The position numbers and the translations under genes are program-made. From a virus: a stretch of DNA of 27,257 nt. Positions 22,516 to 27,257 of the stretch are shown here, one piece after another. The notes under the pieces were generated by a model, which was not told where the DNA came from, did not search any database, and worked only from the letters and a program-made list of their open reading frames with translations. Every line of letters starts with the position of its first letter. The first letter of the stretch is position 1. Location of the stretch: IMG/VR virus record IMGVR_UViG_3300020439_000059, positions 1 to 27,257 of that record. One strand, written 5' to 3'.

Positions 22516-23266
22516 AAAAAAACCCGACTCCCATTGGGATAGGAGTCATCTCCTTCTCTCCTGTATTTGGGTTATCGTACTCAAACTCCATTTTCATATC
22601 AGGTTGGAGTTCCTTAATATGAGTCCTAAAAGCTCTCGTGTCTCTAGCTAAAAATTTGTTATTTACAAAATCTACTATTGATTTAGTATCTTCTTTACCA
22701 TCAACTGATTTAATCATATATCTGTATCTGGTTGTTAACTCTGCTGATGCTCCATCTTTATTTAATCTATTCATAGCTCTTACATCAGTATCAATCGCTT
22801 TTTCATCACCATGTGTAAGCATTTTCCACTTGATAACATTTTTACCTACTGGAGTTACCCATTCGTAAATATTTTCTCTGTTAAGTTTATCTAAATCAAC
22901 ATCTTTTGTTTGTACTTTACTTAAGTCTATTTGTAGTTCTGTTTGTCCTTCTATTGATGGTACTTGTATTTTATATTCAGGCCCATATCCTAAAATACGA
23001 GTTGCTAATACAATAGCATTTTTATCACCGATTATAATATCATCAATGTTTATTTTTTTATCAGCGATAATAGATTCAAATAGTTTATCTAATACTACAC
23101 CCTTAGAAATTAAGTTTTGTGATGCTAAAATTTCTTCTTCTTTAGCTGTCATATACTTAATTTCCAACTCACCACTAGATAACGGGTGGTCTTCGGGATA
23201 ACATTTACCTTGTGATGGAAGTGAGATTACTTCCGTTGGAAAGTCATATTTTTTATTTTCTGCCAT
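22502..23266 (-). CDS. gp26-like baseplate/tail assembly chaperone (zero-frame product)
   Basis: A 254-aa protein resembling T4 gp26-family proteins of marine T4-like phages: LPSQGKCYPEDHPLSSGELEIKYMTAKEEEIL at the N-terminus (proline-glycine turn then strand, then T-x-x-EE-x-L), a middle with ILGYGPEYKIQV and EIQ-type strands, and ends FFWPSE. In T4, gp26 is needed for hub assembly; in phages with the same gene order this position belongs to the chaperone that coats the tape measure. Just before the stop the codons read GGG TTT TTT TGG, a seven-T run suited to slippage into the frame of the extension at 22288-22515. A late-type motif (23289-23298) lies 22 nt upstream of the ATG. It follows the oxygenase gene. 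Confidence 0.72.
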   Translation of the reverse strand: MAENKKYDFPTEVISLPSQGKCYPEDHPLSSGELEIKYMTAKEEEILASQNLISKGVVLDKLFESIIADKKINIDDIIIGDKNAIVLATRILGYGPEYKIQVPSIEGQTELQIDLSKVQTKDVDLDKLNRENIYEWVTPVGKNVIKWKMLTHGDEKAIDTDVRAMNRLNKDGASAELTTRYRYMIKSVDGKEDTKSIVDFVNNKFLARDTRAFRTHIKELQPDMKMEFEYDNPNTGEKEMTPIPMGVGFFWPSE

Positions 23267-23288
23267 AATTAACCTTTATTTGTTTGTA

Positions 23289-23298
23289 TATAAATATA
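23289..23298 (-). promoter_or_regulatory. candidate late promoter motif TATATTTATA
   Basis: Exact 10-mer TATATTTATA on the minus strand in the gap between the oxygenase gene stop and the gp26-like gene, 22 nt before its ATG. Confidence 0.5.
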
Positions 23299-23312
23299 TA
23301 AGAATTAAAAAA

Positions 23313-23918
23313 TTAGAATTTTTCATAATAAAATCCTCTTTGAAAATTTTTACCCATTGATTTATTAGAATAAACACAAAGATATGCTCTTCTTGGTTGG
23401 TTAGATAAATTTATTTTAGATGAATGATATGTATTACCTTCAATCATTAGTATATCTCCTACCTTTGGATATAATGTTATCCATTCATCATCCAATACAC
23501 TAATTGCACCATTCTCTTTGGTAAAATCATCCAAAATCAACATACAATTTATAGTTAATAGTTCTTCATCATTTGGAAATGGGCCGTACTGATTATCTCT
23601 ATGTGGTTCAAATGAAAACTCTTCATATGGTTCTTTAACAACTATTTGGTCATTAAATAGATATGGTGTTGGAATATATGGAGTTATGATATCATACATA
23701 AACTTAGAAGTGTAGATATCATATAGTTTCTTATTTTCTTCATTAGATGATAAATCACAACTTGATGCCATATCTAGCCCTTTCCAATATATACCTGAAC
23801 CATTTGGTTTAGGTTTTCCTTCATATTCTTTGATTCTTTCCTTTACCTTTAAGGTATAACTCTGAAGGTATTCAACTATATCAGATGGTATTATATTTTC
23901 TATTAATTTATATTTCAT
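23313..23918 (-). CDS. 2-oxoglutarate/Fe(II)-dependent oxygenase
   Basis: A 201-aa oxygenase of the prolyl-hydroxylase/2OG-Fe(II) superfamily. The facial triad is visible: H106-R-D108 (FEPHRDNQYG) and distal H165 (GNTYHSS), with a 2OG-binding Arg at 176/177 (NQPRRAYLCVYS). The spacing of about 57 residues between HxD and distal His is normal for the fold. It should hydroxylate or otherwise oxidise a protein, nucleotide or small molecule using iron and 2-oxoglutarate; the substrate is unknown. The start overlaps the methyltransferase gene by 11 nt, so the two are coupled. Unlike the second oxygenase at 14415, its metal site is intact. Confidence 0.8.
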   Translation of the reverse strand: MKYKLIENIIPSDIVEYLQSYTLKVKERIKEYEGKPKPNGSGIYWKGLDMASSCDLSSNEENKKLYDIYTSKFMYDIITPYIPTPYLFNDQIVVKEPYEEFSFEPHRDNQYGPFPNDEELLTINCMLILDDFTKENGAISVLDDEWITLYPKVGDILMIEGNTYHSSKINLSNQPRRAYLCVYSNKSMGKNFQRGFYYEKF

Positions 23919-24468
23919 ATTTTATCCAACTTGTATCTCTATATATTTGAGTAGGTTCACCAATTAATTCATTAACTGCTTTTATTACACCAGGCCATCT
24001 TTTATGATAATCATGTCCTGCTATTACACCACCTTTTTTTAATTTCGGTAAACATAATTTTATATCTCTTTTTACATCTTCATATTCGTGATTTGCATCA
24101 ATGTAAATAAAATCAAAAGTTTCGTTTTCAAACGTATCAATAATATTGTAACTAAAATCTTTATGAAGAGTTATATTATTAAAGAATCTAGTATTCTGTT
24201 TAAACTCATTTTCTATAAACTCCCATTCGTATCTATGCCACTCGTTGTAGTTTTCATAACCTTCAAAGGGGTCTACACAATGTATTTCAGAAAACATATT
24301 AGATGATGCAAACATCATAGTTGATTCTCCCATATAAGAACCTACTTCTAACATTTTCATTTTTTCTTTGGTATGGTTTTCTAATTTTTTAAGTAAATCA
24401 AAAATACCGAAAAAACTACTATTTGGTTCTTCTTTTAACCAACTTATATTAAATCGTTGTGTGAACAT
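23908..24468 (-). CDS. class I SAM-dependent methyltransferase
   Basis: A 186-aa Rossmann-fold methyltransferase of the Methyltransf_24 type. Motif I is KMLEVGSYMGEST (38-50), motif II is IHCVDPFEGY (62-70) with an acidic residue for the SAM ribose, then FDFIYIDANHEYEDVKRDI (118-136) and GGVIAGHDY (146-154). The family is common in sugar and glycan modification clusters and in phages, and lacks the NPPY/DPPY motif of adenine or N4-cytosine DNA methylases. It lies just after the tail-tube terminator and overlaps the oxygenase, forming a two-gene insert in the tail module. The acceptor cannot be told from sequence. Confidence 0.8.
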   Translation of the reverse strand: MFTQRFNISWLKEEPNSSFFGIFDLLKKLENHTKEKMKMLEVGSYMGESTMMFASSNMFSEIHCVDPFEGYENYNEWHRYEWEFIENEFKQNTRFFNNITLHKDFSYNIIDTFENETFDFIYIDANHEYEDVKRDIKLCLPKLKKGGVIAGHDYHKRWPGVIKAVNELIGEPTQIYRDTSWIKYEI

Positions 24469-24486
24469 ACTAATACATATTAGAGC

Positions 24487-24515
24487 AAAAAAAAAGTTCT
24501 CACTAAGAGAACTTT
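24487..24515 (-). terminator. rho-independent terminator after the tail tube gene
   Basis: Minus strand: AAAGTTCTC-TTAGT-GAGAACTTT, a perfect 9-bp stem with a 5-nt loop, running into nine T. It stands 22 nt past the tail tube stop (24538) and should end or attenuate the sheath-tube transcript. Confidence 0.88.
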
Positions 24516-24537
24516 CTTTCTTCAGTATATTTTAGTA

Positions 24538-25026
24538 TTAGAATTCTAAGATAGCGTAATCATAAGATAACGTCAATGTGATTTCAGCTGGGTCATTAGA
24601 AGCCCAATCTAAATCGTTAAATGCAGCTGATGTAATGAATGCACCTTTTAGTGTCCATTGTTCAATCTTATCACCTACAGGCCCTAACATAAAGAAGTTT
24701 ACATCTTTCTTATAGAAATCTGCGTATCCATCTCTACCAGTTAGTGATTCATGTGAAGTTCTTACCCACTCCATCACTTGTTGTGCTCCAGAAGGAACAA
24801 TTGGGTCATATAGAGTAATCTCTACATCTTGCCACTCACCTTTTCCTTTCAGTTTTCTCTTAACGTTAATATGGTCTAACGTTACAGGTTCGAACTGAAT
24901 TGTCGGTCTGTTGGCTGTTTTTATTAAATATGAATCTATACCATCGATGTTCATGATGAATCTGTTCTTCATCTTCGGTTCGAAGTTGGTATAAAACATT
25001 TCGTTGAATTCTAATACTTCTGCCAT
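24538..25026 (-). CDS. 19: tail tube protein (gp19-like)
   Basis: A 162-aa major tail tube protein, almost the length of T4 gp19 (163 aa), which polymerises inside the sheath. The family pattern is clear: KNRFIMNIDGIDSYLIKTANRPTIQF near the N-terminus, LDHINVKRKLKGKGEWQDVEITLYDPI, a VMEWVR helix, then LGPVGDKIEQWTLKGAFITSAAFNDLDWAS and the final strand ITLTLSYDYAILEF. It lies 50 nt after the sheath gene in the standard sheath-tube order. AGGAG is 10 nt before the ATG. The gap carries the late-type motif at 25050 and a terminator follows, as suits a very highly expressed structural gene. Confidence 0.93.
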   Translation of the reverse strand: MAEVLEFNEMFYTNFEPKMKNRFIMNIDGIDSYLIKTANRPTIQFEPVTLDHINVKRKLKGKGEWQDVEITLYDPIVPSGAQQVMEWVRTSHESLTGRDGYADFYKKDVNFFMLGPVGDKIEQWTLKGAFITSAAFNDLDWASNDPAEITLTLSYDYAILEF

Positions 25027-25049
25027 TTTATTTTATCTCCTATTACTAT

Positions 25050-25059
25050 TATAAATATA
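25050..25059 (-). promoter_or_regulatory. candidate late promoter motif TATATTTATA
   Basis: Exact 10-mer TATATTTATA on the minus strand, 23 nt before the tail tube ATG, within the 50-nt gap between sheath and tube genes. Confidence 0.55.
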
Positions 25060-25076
25060 TAGTTTTTATTTTTTCA

Positions 25077-27257
25077 TTATGCTGAGAACGAAGCCCCTGT
25101 CGGTAGAATGTTGAAATCAATTACAATGAATTCAGCTGTCTTAGTAGGTTGTAAGAATATTTGACCTGCTAAGATGTTTCTATCGATTACATCAGGAGTG
25201 TTGTTTGTTTCATCCATCACCACTTTGAATGCGTATAACCCTTGTCTTTGTTGTACACCTTCTAAATAAGGTTGTACTGTGTTTATAAATCTATTTCTAG
25301 TCTGTGCTGTATTTTGTTCGAATACTAAGTATCGAGAAGTACTTGCTACAAACTTCTTAACTTTAATTAACAATCTTCTAACATTGATTCTATCTAAAGC
25401 GGATGCCTTATCTTGCAATGTCTTTTGTCCAAATGCTACAATACCTTCGCCAGGGAATGCTGCGATTGGGTTTACTTTGTTTTCATAAAGTGTATCTCTT
25501 TCAGCGTGTGTTAATCTGTTTAATACTGAAACTGCTCCTACGATTCCACCTCTGTTTAAACCAGCAGGTGCGAACCACTCAGCTGCTACTCTATCGTTAG
25601 CTGCGTAAATACCTGGCATCAATACTGATGGTGGTACTGCGGTTAGTTTGTTAGTATTAATATCGATTGTTTTAACCCAAGGATAGTAAACTCCAACATA
25701 GTTTGAATCTACTGCATCTGCCTGAGTTGTTGCTTGTGCTATAGTATCGTTTACTGAAGTTGCATCTCCAATGAAGAACGCATCTTGTCTATCCTCTACC
25801 ATATCAACAATTTTATCGAACACATACGAGTGTAATCTTCTAATCACACCAGGTGCTGATACTAAGTTGATATCGAAATCATCAGGATTAGATACTGAGT
25901 TAATTGCTTTTACATATGCTACCGAACCACTAGCAGTAGAAGATGATAGGTTAAATCCTTGCGAGTTACCTGCTGAGATGTTTGAACCTAATTGTTTTCT
26001 TACTGTTGGTGATACTCCATCAAATCCACTTTGGAAGAATACACTAAATTGTCTCTTAGCTATATCAGTTGCGTTTGAACCAGTCATTTCATAAGAAAGA
26101 TTTGAATCAAATGCGAATACTGAGTTAGAACCTGTACCGGCATTATTAGGTACTGGTGCTAAGTAGTTAGAGTTATCAATCTTAGTAGTTGTAGTTTCCA
26201 CATCTAAACCAGCAAAGTTTACTTTATTAGATGAAGTGTTTGAATCAGAAGTTGTTCTGAAAGTTGCTGGAGGAACTAATCTTTCCTCTGGCGATAATGC
26301 TGAAACAACTGCGATTGGGTTAGTGTACTCACCATGTCCAAATGGAGCTGCTGTGATTGGGAATGAACCTTCTTCAACACATTCTACATAGATGTGTGCT
26401 GAATTATTCACATAATCACCTGTTTCAGTTTGTTTACCATTTGAATCGATAGTTACAACTCTATCACCTATTACTTTCTTAATGTAATTTGGTGAAGCTG
26501 GGTCTAAGTTAACATTGTTGAATGTTTCTAATACATTCTTTCTTTTATCTGTATCACTAAATTTTCTAACTGCTACTGAGAATGTTGCGTAATCTGTAGC
26601 TGCTGAACTTCCTGCGGCTTTAACATTAAAGATTGAAATCTTATACTCTTGGTTCGTATCAGTACCATGAGCTAAAGTATGGAATCTAAATAAGTTATGT
26701 CTTTCGCCTGAAATAAGTTGTGATTTAACATATGGTGTAGTTGCTCTACTTGTATCGAATGCGAAGTCCTGGTCTGCTAAAGATACAAACTCTACAGATG
26801 AACCACTATCTATAAAGAATCCAGTAGAATCAGTAGCTGCTTTTTCAAAGTAGTTGTAAACATATGCGTTTTTACTACCAAGCGGTGAATCACCAAATAC
26901 ATCTGAGATATCACTACCTGATGATGGGATTACTGATGCTGATACTGCAGTTCCTAATTCAGAACCACTTATGTTAAACGTAGAAGAGGATACTTGACAA
27001 CTAATTGAGTTTGAATCTGATGGGAATCCAGTTGATTCAGTTCCATTCTCAGTTGCAAATAAAGAACCTAACAATTGTCTACCTCCAGCACTACCTGAAG
27101 TTGCTAATGTTCCAGCTGCTACAACACCGATTGGGTCAACGTGAGTATATCCTCCAACGTGTCCAACTCTAACGATAGTTACAGTTCCTGCTTCTCTTAA
27201 ATAATTTTGTACGGTATATCCTGTATAGTATGTTCCATCAGGTGTACCGAATATTTC
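25077..27257 (-). CDS. 18: tail sheath protein (gp18-like, 5' end outside window)
   Basis: Contractile tail sheath. The frame is open to the window edge: the 61 codons before the internal TTG at 27074 read through as EIFGTPDGTYYTGYTVQNYL onwards, so the gene is partial at its 5' end and 726 residues are visible (T4 gp18 is 659 aa). The C-terminal quarter has the sheath core: YLVFEQNTAQTRNRFINTVQ, YLEGVQQRQGLYAFKVVMD, the NNTPDVIDRNILAGQIFLQP strand and EFIVIDFNI, the parts that interlock neighbouring subunits. The visible N-terminal half is Ser/Thr/Asn-rich (for example a GSNSVFAFDSN stretch) and probably forms the variable, exposed outer domains. The tube gene follows. Confidence 0.93.
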   Translation of the reverse strand, partial: EIFGTPDGTYYTGYTVQNYLREAGTVTIVRVGHVGGYTHVDPIGVVAAGTLATSGSAGGRQLLGSLFATENGTESTGFPSDSNSISCQVSSSTFNISGSELGTAVSASVIPSSGSDISDVFGDSPLGSKNAYVYNYFEKAATDSTGFFIDSGSSVEFVSLADQDFAFDTSRATTPYVKSQLISGERHNLFRFHTLAHGTDTNQEYKISIFNVKAAGSSAATDYATFSVAVRKFSDTDKRKNVLETFNNVNLDPASPNYIKKVIGDRVVTIDSNGKQTETGDYVNNSAHIYVECVEEGSFPITAAPFGHGEYTNPIAVVSALSPEERLVPPATFRTTSDSNTSSNKVNFAGLDVETTTTKIDNSNYLAPVPNNAGTGSNSVFAFDSNLSYEMTGSNATDIAKRQFSVFFQSGFDGVSPTVRKQLGSNISAGNSQGFNLSSSTASGSVAYVKAINSVSNPDDFDINLVSAPGVIRRLHSYVFDKIVDMVEDRQDAFFIGDATSVNDTIAQATTQADAVDSNYVGVYYPWVKTIDINTNKLTAVPPSVLMPGIYAANDRVAAEWFAPAGLNRGGIVGAVSVLNRLTHAERDTLYENKVNPIAAFPGEGIVAFGQKTLQDKASALDRINVRRLLIKVKKFVASTSRYLVFEQNTAQTRNRFINTVQPYLEGVQQRQGLYAFKVVMDETNNTPDVIDRNILAGQIFLQPTKTAEFIVIDFNILPTGASFSA

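Noticed and set aside
23908-24468. DNA methyltransferase
   Set aside because: The SAM-binding motifs are present, but there is no DPPY/NPPY or PC catalytic motif and no target-recognition region; it fits the Methyltransf_24 type better.
24470-24489. possible promoter for the methyltransferase gene (TGTATTAG ending one base before the ATG, as in P3)
   Set aside because: There is no TTTG/CTTG box 20 nt upstream; the only TTTG is 8 nt away and belongs to the terminator T-run. It may be a decayed copy of P3-type sequence, but support is too weak.
1-27257. CRISPR arrays, tRNA genes, insertion sequences or attachment sites
   Set aside because: I looked for regularly spaced repeats, cloverleaf-like segments with CCA ends, and transposase motifs on both strands by eye and saw none; a tRNA or repeat finder could still pick up something subtle.

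Overview
The window is a densely packed stretch of a T4-like contractile-tailed phage (myovirus) genome. Every gene I can support lies on the minus strand, so transcription runs from position 27257 towards 1. Coding is nearly gapless and strongly AT-rich, with many short stop/start overlaps. Both ends cut genes: the tail sheath at the right (5' end missing) and the family B DNA polymerase at the left (3' end missing). The host is most likely a member of Bacteroidota, probably a flavobacterium. The reason is that five intergenic sites carry a YTTG-N20-TATATTWR promoter, each with exactly 20 nt between the boxes, which matches the TTTG/TAnnTTTG promoters of that phylum and not E. coli sigma-70 promoters.

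Right part, about 15.2-27.3 kb, is the late tail and baseplate module. In transcription order it holds the tail sheath, the tail tube, a rho-independent terminator, a methyltransferase plus 2-oxoglutarate oxygenase pair, a gp26-like tail assembly chaperone with a probable +1 frameshift extension, a small basic protein, the tape measure, a baseplate/tube-cap-like protein, a LysM (gp53-like) protein, the baseplate hub and a small hub-adjacent protein. A PhyH-type oxygenase with an altered metal site follows.

Middle part, about 7.3-14.4 kb, holds small accessory genes in short transcription units with their own Bacteroidota-type promoters. They include a PNKP-type 3'-phosphatase, an LPD29-like protein, several unknowns, a DUF4385 protein, a divergent family A polymerase, a signal-peptide-bearing DNA/RNA endonuclease, a large protein of unknown function and a DUF1599 protein.

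Left part, 1-7.2 kb, is the replication and recombination core: gp32-like SSB, UvsX/RecA, a small unknown, a FEN-type 5' nuclease, a ParB-PD-(D/E)XK fusion, a GT-B glycosyltransferase and T4-type DNA polymerase gp43. The last three are joined by TAATG overlaps.

Two promoter classes seem to divide the window: the Bacteroidota-type sites at accessory genes, and a 10-mer TATATTTATA upstream of tail genes and SSB that may be the phage late promoter. The most notable items are the likely frameshift in the gp26-like gene, the second polymerase with unusual active-site residues, the ParB-nuclease fusion, and a scattered set of modification-type enzymes (glycosyltransferase, DUF1599, oxygenases, methyltransferase).
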